64,000 bases of DNA from Actinomycetota bacterium (lineage in GTDB: Bacteria > Actinomycetota > Thermoleophilia > RBG-16-64-13): NCBI GenBank assembly GCA_016278725.1, contig JADQBG010000012.1, forward strand, positions 23,424 through 87,423, given 5' to 3'. Every line of letters begins with the position of its first letter. Position 1 is the first letter of the stretch. The notes under the pieces were generated by a model that saw only the letters and a list, made by a program, of their open reading frames with translations, was not told where the DNA came from and made no database searches. This document shows positions 1 through 8,849 of this stretch, piece by piece. Made by a program: the position numbers and the translations under genes.

Positions 1-456
1 GCCGGTGCCGACGTCGGCCAGCGGACCGCGGGCTTCGCCGTCCTGGAGGAGCAACAGGATCCCCCGGGTGGTGGGGTGCAGCCCGGTGCCGAAGGCCAGA
101 CCGGGAGTCAGCACCAACTCCGCTTCGACATCGGGTACCGGTGGCTCCCACGGCGGACGCACGGCCAATCGCCGGATCACGATCGGCTTGAAGTGGATCT
201 TCCAGGAGTCCTCCCAACCGCCCGGCACGAGCACCCGCTCGATGAAGGTCAGGGTGCGCAGTTCTTGGGGCAGGCACGCCAGGATATCCTCGTCTTCGAC
301 GAACCCGGCGCCGTGCCGGAAGGGATAGAAGATCAGATGCCTGCGCTCCCCCTCCCCCAGTTCCTGGAAAGGCCCCAGCCGGTCGTAGAGCAGCGCTCCG
401 GCGATCTCGGCCCAAGCGGAGGGAACAGAGATTCTGACCGCGGGATCGGCGCCCAT
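1..456 (-). CDS. prmA: Ribosomal protein L11 methyltransferase PrmA (N-terminal part, runs off the left edge)
   Basis: PrmA trimethylates ribosomal protein L11 using S-adenosylmethionine. Only the first 152 codons are in the window. They hold the PrmA substrate-binding N-domain, then WEDSWKIHFKP (residues 81-91) and the family signature AFGTGLHPTTR (121-131). The start of the SAM-binding fold, DVGTG (148-152), sits at the very edge. The ATG at 456 lies 10 nt after the dnaJ stop, with only a weak ribosome binding site, so translation is probably coupled to dnaJ. hrcA-dnaJ-prmA is a common bacterial order. The motifs are seen directly; the gene must continue to the left. Confidence 0.93.
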   Translation of the reverse strand, partial: MGADPAVRISVPSAWAEIAGALLYDRLGPFQELGEGERRHLIFYPFRHGAGFVEDEDILACLPQELRTLTFIERVLVPGGWEDSWKIHFKPIVIRRLAVRPPWEPPVPDVEAELVLTPGLAFGTGLHPTTRGILLLLQDGEARGPLADVGTG

Positions 457-466
457 CAGCCGGGAG

Positions 467-1612
467 TCAGCGGGTGAAGAGGTGCTTGATCCGCTGGAAG
501 ATCCCTTCCTCTTTCAGGTCGTAATGCTCCGGCCCGCAGGACTCGTCGAAATCGCGCAGCAGGTCTTTCTGAGCCGCGGTGAGGTCCTGCGGCACCATGA
601 CGTTGAGGAGCACGTGGTGATCCCCGCGGCCGCTCCGCCGCAGATGGGGAACCCCGCGCGCCCGCAGCACTTTGACTTCGCCGGGTTGGGTGCCCGGAGG
701 CAGCACCACTTCCTCCTCGCCGTCGAGAGTGGCCACCGAGATGGTGGTTCCCAAGGCGGCTTCCACCATGGTGATGTCCTTGCGCGAGAGGATGTCGTCA
801 CCGTCACGCTCGAACTCGGGGTGGGGCGCCACCGAAATCTCCACGTAGAGGTCGCCGGGGGGGCCGCCGCCGGCTCCGGCCTCGCCCTGGGCGGCGAAGC
901 GCAGCCGCTGTCCATCGGCGATACCCGCAGGCACATCCACTTCGATGGTCTTGTGCTGCCGGGTGCGCCCCTGCCCTTTGCACTCCTCACAAGGCTGGCT
1001 GATTGTCTGGCCCTCTCCCCGGCAGGTCGGACAGGCGCCGGTCTGGATGAACTGACCCAGGGGAGTCGAGCGCACGCTTCGCCGAGCGCCGGTGCCGCCG
1101 CAGTCGGGGCAGGACTTCACCGAAGCCGGATCGGTAGTGCGGGCCCCGCCGCAGACCGGGCACGTATCCAGAAGCTCGACCTCCACCTCGTGACTCGCTC
1201 CGAAGGCGGCCTCCTGCAGGTCGATCTGGAGCGAGAGAGTCACGTCCCGCCCTCGGGTCGTCCGGGAACGCCGGCCCGTGGCCCGCCCGAAGATGTCGGC
1301 GCCGCCACCGCCGAACATATCGCCTCCGAAAAAGGCGTCGAAGATGTCCGAGAAGTCGGTGAAGCCGCCTCCTGCGGTTCCCCCGCCGCGCCGCAGGCCC
1401 TCATGGCCGTAGGTGTCGTAGGTCCGGCGTTTCTGCGCATCGCTCAGGACCTCGTAGGCCTCGGTGGCCTCCTTGAATTTCTCTTCGGCCTGGGGATCGT
1501 GGCCGTTTACGTCCGGGTGCAGCTCGCGAGCCAGCCGCCGGTAGGCCTTCTTCACGTCGCTGACGTCGGCCCCCCGGGTCACCCCGAGCACTTCGTAGTA
1601 ATCACGCTTCAC
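467..1612 (-). CDS. dnaJ: Chaperone protein DnaJ (Hsp40)
   Basis: Co-chaperone that delivers unfolded clients to DnaK and stimulates its ATPase. At 381 aa it is full length. The J-domain has the HPD triad at residues 32-34, followed by a Gly/Phe-rich linker (about 75-110). The zinc-binding domain has four CxxC pairs: C151/C154, C168/C171, C194/C197 and C208/C211. The first repeat reads CPVCGGAR, so its last glycine is lost; the cysteines are intact. The start overlaps the hrcA stop by 4 nt (ATGA), so the two are translationally coupled. dnaK and grpE are not in the window, as is usual where the hrcA-dnaJ pair has separated from them. Confidence 0.97.
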   Translation of the reverse strand: MKRDYYEVLGVTRGADVSDVKKAYRRLARELHPDVNGHDPQAEEKFKEATEAYEVLSDAQKRRTYDTYGHEGLRRGGGTAGGGFTDFSDIFDAFFGGDMFGGGGADIFGRATGRRSRTTRGRDVTLSLQIDLQEAAFGASHEVEVELLDTCPVCGGARTTDPASVKSCPDCGGTGARRSVRSTPLGQFIQTGACPTCRGEGQTISQPCEECKGQGRTRQHKTIEVDVPAGIADGQRLRFAAQGEAGAGGGPPGDLYVEISVAPHPEFERDGDDILSRKDITMVEAALGTTISVATLDGEEEVVLPPGTQPGEVKVLRARGVPHLRRSGRGDHHVLLNVMVPQDLTAAQKDLLRDFDESCGPEHYDLKEEGIFQRIKHLFTR

Positions 1613-2649
1613 TCGTACCGGTCCTCCAGATAGTCACTGAGTAGCTGAGCGGTGCCCCTGACGGTGGCGATGGCCGCTCCATAGTCCATTCGCGTGGGGC
1701 CGATCAGGCTGACCGTTCCCAGCATGCGGTGGGGAAGGCCGTAGCCCGCGGCCACCAGAGAGAAGCGGTGCAGAGACTGCTCCTCGTTCTCGCAGCCGAT
1801 CCGCACCACCACGCCCTTGTCGTCCAAGGCGCGGCGCAGCAGGCGGAGCAGGAAGTAACGTTGCTCCAGGAGATTCAGCAGTTCGCGCAGATCTTCCACG
1901 CTGTCGAAGTGGCTTTCGGAGAGCAGCCGCGAAGCTCCGCCCACGTAGAGCGCGTCGACCGACTCATCCAGGAAACGATGAAAGGCAGGGGCCAGGCTCT
2001 CGAGGAACACCTTCTCCCGAGGGGAGAGTTCGGGGTTTTCCAGAACCCGCCGCACCAGGCGCTCGCTCAGACGGCGTTCGCCCATCATTTCGTTCAGATA
2101 GCTGCGGCCCCAATCCACCAGGGCGGCGTCCACGGATTCGGGGAAGTCGATAATCCGCTTGGCCACTCTGCCCGTCGAAAGGATGAAGACCGTCATCACC
2201 AGATTGGGCTGCAGCAGAAGCAGTTCGATGTGCCGTAGTTGCTCGCCACTCGAACTCGGCGCCACCACCAGGGCCAAGAGGTTGGTGGCCTGGGCCATGG
2301 CCTCGCTGGTTTGCTGCAGGGCGTCGTCCACCTCTTGGGCGAGCCGCGGCTCGGGCAACGGCGGCGCTGCCTCTTGGCCGCTCTTGGTTCCGAGCAGCCA
2401 GTCGACGAAGTCCCGGTAGCCGATGTCGGTGGGCACCCGGCCGGCCGAGGTGTGGGGGCTGGTGAGAAAACCTCGATCCTCGAGCACGGCGAACTCGTTG
2501 CGCACCGTCGAGGGAGACACCTTGAAGCCCGCGCGGTTGGCCACCAGTCTCGAAGAGACCGGCATTCCCGAGCGGATGTATTCCTGGGCCACGAGCCCCA
2601 GGATGACATGCTGGCGCGAGGTTAACCCGGCGCCAAGTTCTTTGGTCAT
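1609..2649 (-). CDS. hrcA: Heat-inducible transcription repressor HrcA
   Basis: HrcA represses class I heat-shock genes by binding CIRCE operators. I chose the ATG at 2649 (346 aa, beginning MTKELGAG) because family members start a few residues before the winged-helix segment [17 protein letters not shown]; an in-frame ATG at 2676 would add nine residues. The DNA-binding core includes [16 protein letters not shown] and the hallmark [15 protein letters not shown]. The C-terminal GAF-like dimerisation part ends DYLEDRYE. It heads hrcA-dnaJ-prmA. I found no CIRCE inverted repeat upstream, so autoregulation is not evident here; a plain sigma70-type promoter lies at 2727-2755. Confidence 0.95.
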   Translation of the reverse strand: MTKELGAGLTSRQHVILGLVAQEYIRSGMPVSSRLVANRAGFKVSPSTVRNEFAVLEDRGFLTSPHTSAGRVPTDIGYRDFVDWLLGTKSGQEAAPPLPEPRLAQEVDDALQQTSEAMAQATNLLALVVAPSSSGEQLRHIELLLLQPNLVMTVFILSTGRVAKRIIDFPESVDAALVDWGRSYLNEMMGERRLSERLVRRVLENPELSPREKVFLESLAPAFHRFLDESVDALYVGGASRLLSESHFDSVEDLRELLNLLEQRYFLLRLLRRALDDKGVVVRIGCENEEQSLHRFSLVAAGYGLPHRMLGTVSLIGPTRMDYGAAIATVRGTAQLLSDYLEDRYE

Positions 2650-2726
2650 TGATTTGATCGAGTGCCCTTCAGGCATTGGTATGTGCTTCGCCCCTCGGCG
2701 TCCATTAGAGTCAAAGGATGTAGCAA

Positions 2727-2755
2727 AGTATAACGGGACCCCTGAGGAAGGTCGA
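2727..2755 (-). promoter_or_regulatory. Predicted promoter of hrcA-dnaJ-prmA
   Basis: On the minus strand, a -35 TCGACC (2750-2755, 4/6 to consensus) and a -10 TATACT (2727-2732, 5/6) are separated by exactly 17 nt. The predicted transcript has a leader of about 70 nt before the ATG at 2649. The -10 sits in a short AT-rich patch within very GC-rich DNA. Confidence 0.55.
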
Positions 2756-2798
2756 TGCGAAGCCCCTCCGCATGCGCAACGGCCGGCTGCCGGGCGCG

Positions 2799-2872
2799 CT
2801 TCGCCGCGGGCATGCGCCCCGGTCGGCCTTCGCCGCGGGCCCCCTTCGCCGCGGGCGCGCTTCGCCGCGGGC
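2799..2872. repeat. Four copies of a 13-bp GC-rich direct repeat
   Basis: CTTCGCCGCGGGC occurs at 2799-2811, 2828-2840, 2844-2856 and 2860-2872, so the spacings are 29, 16 and 16 bp. The block lies between the hemW stop and the hrcA promoter, in the only non-coding stretch of this operon region. CCGCGG within the unit is self-complementary. The function is unknown; it could be a slippage-generated array. Confidence 0.7.
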
Positions 2873-2902
2873 GCCCCATTGCCACCCCGGCGCCCCGCCC
2901 CT

Positions 2903-4036
2903 TCAGTCCAACAGCAGCAGGTCGGCTATCACGGACGTGCTGAGGTCCAGGCCGCGCCGGCCCAGGCGCAGATACCCGTCCTCGAGCCGGGCAAAGCCCG
3001 CTTCCAGCATCCGCGCGAGGCCGTTCTCGTCCAGCACCAGGCCGACCTCGGCCATCGCCACGCCTTCCCGGGTGCGAAGACCGAGCATTGCCCGCTCGAC
3101 CAGCTTGGTGCGCTCGTCGAGCGTCTCGGCTTCGGGCGGGCGTCCCTCGAGGTAGGCGCGGACGCGCCGGGGGTTCGTCCAGCGGCGGAGTCCCACCGTG
3201 GACACGGCCGCCGCCCCCACGCCCAGGTAGTCCCGGAGCCGCCAGTAAGCCTGGTTGTGCCGGCTCTCGTGGCCGGGGATGGCGAAGTTGGAAACCTCGT
3301 AGCGCCGGTAGCCCGCCTCCTCCAGACGGTCCACCACCTGGGCGTAGTGCTCCTCGGCCACCGCTTCGGCGAGTTCCCGGGTCTGCGGCCCGCTGCGCCG
3401 CCGCAGCCGGGCCACGAAACTGTCGGTGTAGGTAAGATCGTAGAGCGAGATATGGGAGGGCCCGCTATCCAGGGCCCGCTCCACATCGGACCGCAGGTCG
3501 TCCCCAGAGGCGCCGGGAATGCCGTAGACCAGATCGAGACTCCACTCCGGCCAGCCGGTCTCCCTTACCGCCGCGAGCGCCCCGTCCACCGCCGCCTGCG
3601 GCACCCGGCGGCCCAGGGTGCGGCGCAATTCTTCCGAGAACGACTGAATGCCCAGGGAGAGACGGTTGACTCCGGCCGCTCTGAGCTCCTCGAGCAGGTG
3701 CCGGTCCACGGTTTCGGGATTGGCCTCGACGGTGAATTCCCCTCCCGGTTGCAGCCGCTCGGCCAGAGCGGCCACGAAGGGCAGCAGCCACTCTCGCGGC
3801 AAAGCCGTGGGCGTGCCTCCCCCCAGGTAGATGGTTTCCAGCGCGGGAGCCAAGCTCTCGTCAGCCGCCGCGAACTCCTCCCGCACCCGACCGAGATACA
3901 GCTCCACCCGCCCGGAAGCCAGATGGACGGCCAGCGGCTCGGAGGCGAAGTCGCAGTAGGCGCAGCGGTGTCCGCAGAAAGGCAGATGGACGTACAGGTG
4001 ACGGGCACCTGCCGCACCGCCGCCCCCCGGGGCCAT
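2903..4036 (-). CDS. hemW: Radical SAM heme chaperone HemW
   Basis: HemW binds heme and a [4Fe-4S] cluster and inserts heme into respiratory proteins; it is often mis-annotated as HemN. The protein is 377 aa from the ATG at 4036. The radical-SAM cysteines are C21, C25 and C28 (CGHRCAYCDF), followed by GGGTPT (72-77) and ANPETV. HNQAYW (260-265) is the HemW-type motif that separates the family from true coproporphyrinogen dehydrogenases, as does the absence of the extra HemN cysteine. I prefer 4036 to longer in-frame starts because it overlaps the stop of the upstream small gene by one base (TGATG). Confidence 0.93.
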   Translation of the reverse strand: MAPGGGGAAGARHLYVHLPFCGHRCAYCDFASEPLAVHLASGRVELYLGRVREEFAAADESLAPALETIYLGGGTPTALPREWLLPFVAALAERLQPGGEFTVEANPETVDRHLLEELRAAGVNRLSLGIQSFSEELRRTLGRRVPQAAVDGALAAVRETGWPEWSLDLVYGIPGASGDDLRSDVERALDSGPSHISLYDLTYTDSFVARLRRRSGPQTRELAEAVAEEHYAQVVDRLEEAGYRRYEVSNFAIPGHESRHNQAYWRLRDYLGVGAAAVSTVGLRRWTNPRRVRAYLEGRPPEAETLDERTKLVERAMLGLRTREGVAMAEVGLVLDENGLARMLEAGFARLEDGYLRLGRRGLDLSTSVIADLLLLD

Positions 4037-4191
4037 CAGGCCACGAAGGCCGCGACGAAAAGCACGAGGCCGAACCCGAGGGCGGCGATGCCCAGAGCCT
4101 TCGAATACCAACGCCCCTCGGGATCGGGGAGCAACAACCGAACCGCGCCCAGGACCAGCAGGATCAGGCCGGCGATCAAATACTCAAGCAT
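4036..4191 (-). CDS. Small two-helix membrane protein between lepA and hemW (51 aa)
   Basis: This short frame begins with ATG at 4191 and encodes 51 residues starting MLEYLIAGLILLVLGAV. It has two clear hydrophobic segments (about 3-20 and 32-51) joined by a short polar loop, LLPDPEGRWYSK. Its TGA shares one base with the hemW ATG, and it begins 17 nt after the lepA stop, so it is placed like a real operon member. The Shine-Dalgarno sequence is weak, which fits translational coupling to lepA. I do not recognise a family. Confidence 0.6.
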   Translation of the reverse strand: MLEYLIAGLILLVLGAVRLLLPDPEGRWYSKALGIAALGFGLVLFVAAFVA

Positions 4192-4208
4192 CAAGCGCGG
4201 CCACCGGG

Positions 4209-6020
4209 CTAATCGCCCTTATCGTCCAGGTCCAAGACGGCGAGGAACGCTTCTTGGGGAATCTCGACCCGGCCCACCGTCTTCATCCGCCGCTTGCCCG
4301 CCTTCTGCTTTTCGAGGAGCTTGCGCTTGCGGGTGATATCGCCGCCGTAGCATTTGGCCAGCACGTCCTTACGCACGGCCCGCACCGTCTCCCGGGCGAT
4401 GATATGACTGCCGATCGCGGCCTGGATGGCGACCTCGAACATTTGCCGGGGAATGCGCTTGCGCAGCCGCTCGGCGATGTCGCGCCCCGCCTGGTAGGCC
4501 TTGTCCCGGTGCACGATCAGACTGAGCGCGTCCACCGGATCACCGGCGATCAGAATGTCCAACTTGACCAGGTCTCCCTGCTCGAACCCCTTCATCTCGT
4601 AGTCCAGGCTGGCGTAGCCCCGGCTGCGGGTCTTCAGCAGGTCGAAGAAGTCCAGCACGATCTCGGCCAGCGGCAGGTCATAGGCGAGCCGCACCCGTTC
4701 CTCGGAGAGGTACTCCATGTCGCGGAAGGCTCCCCGCTTGTCCTGGCAGAGCTCCATCACCGTCCCCACGAAATCGCTGGGCACCATGATGCTGGCAGCC
4801 ACATAGGGCTCCCGCACCTCCGCAATGACGGCGGGATCGGGAAAGTCCACCGGGTTGCTGACCATGCGCACTTCGCCGTTCAGCAGTTCGACCTCGTAGC
4901 GCACGTTGGGAGTGGTGGTGAGCAGTTCCAGGTTGAATTCCCGCTCCAGGCGCTCGCGCACGATCTCCATGTGCAGCAGGCCCAGGAACCCGCAGCGAAA
5001 GCCGAAGCCCAGCGCCTTGGAGGTCTCCGGCTCGTAGTGCAGCGAAGCGTCGTTCAGAGCCAGTTTGTCCAGAGCCTCCCGCAGGGCGGGGTAGTCGTCT
5101 CCCTCCATGGGGAAGAGGCCGCAGAACACCATCGGCGTCGCCTCGCGGTATCCCTCTAGCGGTTCGAGGGCGGGATTGTCCACGTGCGTCAGGGTGTCCC
5201 CCACGCGCAGGTCCGCCACCTCCTTGATCCCGGCGATGATGTACCCCACCTCGCCGGCGCTGAGCGTGCCGGTGGCCAGCATGTCCGGGCTGAAGATGCC
5301 CACGTCTTCGACTTCGCTCCGGCGTTGGGTCGCATAACTGCGGATGCGGTCGTTCTTGCTGAAGCTGCCGTCCACCACCCGCACGAAAGCCACTACGCCG
5401 CGGTACTGGTCGTAGAGCGAATCGAAGATCAGCGCGCGGGGCGGGCCGTCGAGATCTCCCTGCGGCGGCGGGATCCGGCGCACGATGGCCTCGAGCACCT
5501 CTTCCACCCCGGCTCCCGTCTTGGCCGAGATGTGCAGGATATCGGCGGGGTCGCAGCCGATCAGATTGACGATCTCCTCGGAGCGGCGTTCGGGCTCGGC
5601 CCCGGGCAAGTCGATCTTGTTTAGCACGGGGATGATCTCCAGATCATTCTCCAGGGCCAGGTAGGTGTTGGCCAGCGTCTGCGCTTCGATGCCCTGGCTC
5701 GCGTCCACCACCAGCAGCGCCCCTTCACAGGCGGCCAGGCTGCGCGAGACCTCGTAGGTGAAGTCCACGTGGCCGGGGGTGTCGATCAGGTTGAGCTGAT
5801 AATCCCGCCCGTCATGGGCCTTGTAGTAGACGCGCACGGCCTGCGCCTTGATGGTGATCCCCCGCTCGCGCTCGATGTCCATGCGGTCGAGCATCTGCTC
5901 GCGCATCTCGCGCTCGGCCACCGTCTTGGTGATCTGCAGGATGCGGTCGGCCAGCGTCGACTTGCCGTGGTCGATGTGGGCGATGATGGAGAAGTTGCGG
6001 ATATGAGAAAAGGCGTCCAT
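4209..6020 (-). CDS. lepA: Elongation factor 4 (LepA), ribosome back-translocating GTPase
   Basis: LepA is a translational GTPase resembling EF-G without its domain IV. The protein is 603 aa. The G1 motif AHIDHGKST is at 14-22, followed by RGITI, DTPGH (80-84), NKID (134-137) and a SAK motif. The LepA-specific C-terminal domain ends with the basic segment [19 protein letters not shown] chose the ATG at 6020 ([10 protein letters not shown]) over a start ten codons upstream because it matches the family N-terminus. A TACAAT -10 lies only 10 nt before this ATG, so the mRNA may be leaderless or nearly so. Confidence 0.97.
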   Translation of the reverse strand: MDAFSHIRNFSIIAHIDHGKSTLADRILQITKTVAEREMREQMLDRMDIERERGITIKAQAVRVYYKAHDGRDYQLNLIDTPGHVDFTYEVSRSLAACEGALLVVDASQGIEAQTLANTYLALENDLEIIPVLNKIDLPGAEPERRSEEIVNLIGCDPADILHISAKTGAGVEEVLEAIVRRIPPPQGDLDGPPRALIFDSLYDQYRGVVAFVRVVDGSFSKNDRIRSYATQRRSEVEDVGIFSPDMLATGTLSAGEVGYIIAGIKEVADLRVGDTLTHVDNPALEPLEGYREATPMVFCGLFPMEGDDYPALREALDKLALNDASLHYEPETSKALGFGFRCGFLGLLHMEIVRERLEREFNLELLTTTPNVRYEVELLNGEVRMVSNPVDFPDPAVIAEVREPYVAASIMVPSDFVGTVMELCQDKRGAFRDMEYLSEERVRLAYDLPLAEIVLDFFDLLKTRSRGYASLDYEMKGFEQGDLVKLDILIAGDPVDALSLIVHRDKAYQAGRDIAERLRKRIPRQMFEVAIQAAIGSHIIARETVRAVRKDVLAKCYGGDITRKRKLLEKQKAGKRRMKTVGRVEIPQEAFLAVLDLDDKGD

Positions 6021-6030
6021 GCGGCCACGT

Positions 6031-6036
6031 ATTGTA
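6031..6036 (-). promoter_or_regulatory. Candidate -10 element placing lepA on a nearly leaderless transcript
   Basis: TACAAT (5/6 to consensus) on the minus strand ends 10 nt before the lepA ATG, which would put the +1 within a few bases of the start codon. No convincing -35 is visible, and there is no purine-rich ribosome binding site before the ATG. Confidence 0.4.
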
Positions 6037-6084
6037 CCCCAGGCCGCCAAAGCGGAAGGCCGGACCCGCCCGCGGGGAGCAGCT

Positions 6085-6345
6085 TTAGAGCACGCACATC
6101 CCGTAGACTTTGTGATAGGGCACGTATTCCGGGAAGAAGGCGACCCGGTCGCCCCCCAGGACCTCAGAGGCCGGATCGGCCCAGCAGCCGTTCACCATGG
6201 TGAAGCCCACCTCCTCCTCGCCGAAGCCCATCTCCTCGCGAAGGTCCGAGACGGTCCAATCCCGGTCCGCCGAGACCAGGCGCTTACCTCCCATACGCTC
6301 GCCGAGGGTGAAGTACCCTCGAATCTCGATCATCCGCTCCGACAT
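6085..6345 (-). CDS. MoaD/ThiS-like beta-grasp protein (86 aa)
   Basis: A small ubiquitin-fold protein. It has the pattern of MoaD/ThiS sulfur carriers: [10 protein letters not shown], a helix [22 protein letters not shown] and the closing strand GDRVAFFPE. The C-terminus is HKVYGMCVL rather than the Gly-Gly needed for thiocarboxylation, so classical sulfur transfer is unlikely. I chose the ATG at 6345 for its upstream GGGGTGG; a longer frame exists. It follows a second, divergent member (6457-6750) in the same direction. The fold is inferred from pattern; the function is unknown. Confidence 0.65.
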   Translation of the reverse strand: MSERMIEIRGYFTLGERMGGKRLVSADRDWTVSDLREEMGFGEEEVGFTMVNGCWADPASEVLGGDRVAFFPEYVPYHKVYGMCVL

Positions 6346-6456
6346 AGGTGACCACCCCTCGTGTGCCGCGGTGCCTTTCTCAACTCCTCCGCCCAAGGCG
6401 CGTGCTTTTCGGGTACCCGCAGGTCCCCGCCGGCACGCCCCGGCGGCACACCCCTG

Positions 6457-6750
6457 CTAGTTCCCCCGCTTGATGTAGAACTGAGAGAAGTGGATGAAGT
6501 TGGGCGGGAAGAGCGCCACTCGGCTGCCGTCTTCGAGCTTGGCCTCGGGCACCACCGGCTTGAAGTCGCGATAGATGAGATTGACCTCGTCTTCGGGAAT
6601 TCCCAATTTGGCCATCAGGTCGAGTACGCTCGCTCCCGGCGGAAGTTCGACCTGGCCTTCTCCCCCTTCGAACTCAGGCACCCTCGCGCGCAGCACCGTG
6701 CCAAGCTTCACCGTCACCCGAATGGGGTAGTCCCCGCTCGTTGAGCTCAC
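6457..6750 (-). CDS. MoaD/ThiS-like beta-grasp protein (97 aa)
   Basis: A second small beta-grasp protein, with better MoaD similarity than its neighbour: IRVTVKLGTVLRARVP, then ELPPGASVLDLMAKLGI, an RDFKPV segment and the hallmark DGSRVALFPP. The usual terminal Gly-Gly is replaced by an extension ending QFYIKRGN. Translation starts at a GTG one base after the murJ stop, with GGAG at the end of murJ as ribosome binding site, so it is co-transcribed with murJ. I see no molybdopterin-synthesis or tungsten-enzyme gene nearby, so the partner is unknown. Confidence 0.72.
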   Translation of the reverse strand: MSSTSGDYPIRVTVKLGTVLRARVPEFEGGEGQVELPPGASVLDLMAKLGIPEDEVNLIYRDFKPVVPEAKLEDGSRVALFPPNFIHFSQFYIKRGN

Positions 6751-6751
6751 C

Positions 6752-8425
6752 TTATTCTCCTTCGTCCGTCGAATCGACCGAGGAGCGGGAGAATCCCGGA
6801 GCGATGTCGCCCCCCTCGGATCCCGCCTCCGTGCCGGCGGTTACCCCCGCCTCGCCCACGGCCGTCCGGCTGCGCCGCCGGCGCACCACCGCAAGCACTT
6901 CGTGCAGTTCCTGCATGCCCAAGAACCGAGCGGCCATGGCGTAGGCCGCCAGTCCGGCGGCGTATCCCGCCGCCAGCGAGACCAGCTGGCCCGGCAGCGA
7001 TCTTCCCAAGAGTCCGTCAAGCACATACCAGGTCCCGAAGCCCGCCAGGCCAAGCGGAACGAGCGCAGCCGCCGACCTGAACCCGGAAGCGGCGATCGCC
7101 CGGCCGTCGACCGTGCCGATCTCTCGCTTGAGCAGCCACATCAGCGCGAGAAAGTTGAAGGCCGATACCAACGCGGTGGACAGGGTGATGCCGCCCTCTT
7201 CCAGCGGACGATACAGGGCCAGGCTCAGAGCGGCATTCAAAACCAGATTGACACCGCCGACCATCAACGGGAGCCAGGCCTTCTGCATCCCGTAGAAGGC
7301 CCGATTCAGCAGCGTGTTGGCACTAACGAAAGCCATGCCCATGCTGTAGAAAGCGAGCGCCCAGGCTATCTGCGCGGTGTCCTCGGGGGAGACCAGCCCG
7401 TGCTGGAAGATCAAGCGCACCGTGGGAAGCCCAAGCACGATGAAGAAGCCGGTGAAGGGCAGGGTGACGAACAGGATCTGCCGCACCCCCAGCGAGACGG
7501 TCGAGCGAAAAGCGCCCAGTTGATCGGAGGCCGCCAGCCGCGAGAGCGCCGGGAAGAGCACCGTCCCGATGGCGATGGCGAACATACCCTGGGGAAGTTG
7601 AAACAGGCGAAAGGCCTTGTCGATGACGGCGGGCGCCTCTTCGCTTATGTAGCTGGCGATGATGGTGTTGATCAGCACGTTGAAGTTGACCACGCCCAAA
7701 CTGAGCATCACCGGGCCCAGCAGGATCCCCACCCGGCGGACGGCGGGGTGGCGCAGCGAGACCGAAAGCATCTTGCGCCCGCCCCTAGAGGTCACCGCCG
7801 GTATTTGGATGACCAACTGCAGCACGGTGCCGATGACGATGCCCCAGGCCAGGGCTTGAAAGCCCAGATCGTCGGCGAAGAAGAAAACCGCGCCGATGAT
7901 GACCAGGTTCCACACGATGGGCGCCAGCGCGGGAAGAGTGAAGTGATCGTAAGAGTTGAGAATCCCCATCATGATTCCGGTCAGACCGAAGATGAGGACG
8001 GTCGGGAACATGATGCGGGTGAGCTCCACCGCCAGCTCGATTGTCGCCGGATCCTCGAAGCCGGGCGCCGCCAGCGCAACCACCTGCGGGGCGAACATGA
8101 CTCCCAGGAAGCTGATGACGCCCAGGACGAGGGTGGCCAGCAGCATCACGGTGGTGGCCACCTGCCAGGCTTCTTTGCGCCGGTCCTTGGCCAGGAGTTC
8201 GCTGAACACCGGAATGAAGGCGGCGCTCAGCGCGGTGTCCGCCACCAGCGTGCGCACCAGGCTGGGGATCTTGAAGGCCACGGTGAAGGCCCCCATTTGC
8301 GCGTTCAACCCCAGGACCGAGAGCATCACCTGCTCGCGGAAAAGGCCGAGCACCCGCGAGGCCGCCGTTGCGACCATTAGAAAGGCGGCCGCGGCCGCCA
8401 GACCCTGTCTACCTCGATTGCCCAC
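6752..8425 (-). CDS. murJ: Lipid II flippase MurJ (MviN family)
   Basis: MurJ flips the peptidoglycan precursor lipid II across the cytoplasmic membrane. The protein has 557 aa with about 14 hydrophobic segments. Family features include the N-terminal SRVLGLFREQVML, LSAAFIPVFSELL and GMMNS-like GIMMGILNSYDHFTLPAL. Translation begins at GTG 8425; an in-frame stop sits just upstream. The last roughly 40 residues are a polar cytoplasmic tail. It is divergent from rpsT and followed by the beta-grasp gene at one-base spacing. Confidence 0.94.
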   Translation of the reverse strand: MGNRGRQGLAAAAAFLMVATAASRVLGLFREQVMLSVLGLNAQMGAFTVAFKIPSLVRTLVADTALSAAFIPVFSELLAKDRRKEAWQVATTVMLLATLVLGVISFLGVMFAPQVVALAAPGFEDPATIELAVELTRIMFPTVLIFGLTGIMMGILNSYDHFTLPALAPIVWNLVIIGAVFFFADDLGFQALAWGIVIGTVLQLVIQIPAVTSRGGRKMLSVSLRHPAVRRVGILLGPVMLSLGVVNFNVLINTIIASYISEEAPAVIDKAFRLFQLPQGMFAIAIGTVLFPALSRLAASDQLGAFRSTVSLGVRQILFVTLPFTGFFIVLGLPTVRLIFQHGLVSPEDTAQIAWALAFYSMGMAFVSANTLLNRAFYGMQKAWLPLMVGGVNLVLNAALSLALYRPLEEGGITLSTALVSAFNFLALMWLLKREIGTVDGRAIAASGFRSAAALVPLGLAGFGTWYVLDGLLGRSLPGQLVSLAAGYAAGLAAYAMAARFLGMQELHEVLAVVRRRRSRTAVGEAGVTAGTEAGSEGGDIAPGFSRSSVDSTDEGE

Positions 8426-8508
8426 GTATGGGGCCTATGCTAAACTCCTCCGGCCTTCAAGGGAAGGCATCGCAATAACCCCTGCGATTCGGCGGGAGGA
8501 GGTGACAA

Positions 8509-8781
8509 GTGGCCAACAGCAGACAACAGCGTAAACGCGTGGTTATCGCCCAGCGTCAGCGCATGGAGAATCTTCGCTACAAGTCCGCGATCAAGACGTA
8601 CTTCCGCCGTCTTCGTGATTCTGTGGCGGCCAAGGAGGAGGATCAGGCCCGGGAAATTGCCCGGAAACTGAGTTCCACCATCGACAAGGCCGCTGCGAAG
8701 CATGCCATTCACGACAACAACGCGGCCCGCAAGAAGTCCAAGGTCGATCACCTCGTCCAGCAGCTCTCCGCCAAAGAGTAG
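8509..8781 (+). CDS. rpsT: 30S ribosomal protein S20
   Basis: S20 is a helical 16S rRNA-binding protein of the small subunit. It is 90 aa, beginning MANSRQQRKRVVIAQRQR, with the conserved SAIKTYFRRLR and KAAAKHAIHDNNAARKKS segments. The start is GTG with a near-perfect GGAGGAGGTGA ribosome binding site. It is the only plus-strand gene in the first 17 kb and lies back to back with murJ and tail to tail with holA, as in other Actinomycetota. Confidence 0.97.
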   Translation: MANSRQQRKRVVIAQRQRMENLRYKSAIKTYFRRLRDSVAAKEEDQAREIARKLSSTIDKAAAKHAIHDNNAARKKSKVDHLVQQLSAKE

Positions 8782-8788
8782 GGACCCC

Positions 8789-8818
8789 GGGCCGGAGGCA
8801 CGCCTCCACGCCCGGCCC
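8789..8818. terminator. Strong hairpin between convergent rpsT and holA
   Basis: GGGCCGG (8789-8795) pairs with CCGGCCC (8812-8818), with an inner GGAGGC/GCCTCC pairing. There is no U-tract on either side, so this is a candidate bidirectional, non-canonical terminator rather than a textbook intrinsic one. Confidence 0.4.
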
Positions 8819-8849
8819 CTCTGGGCCTCTCCCCCACCCGCATCACCCC

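Noticed and set aside
2600..2800. CIRCE operator expected before hrcA
   Set aside because: I looked for TTAGCACTC-N9-GAGTGCTAA on both strands and found no close match.
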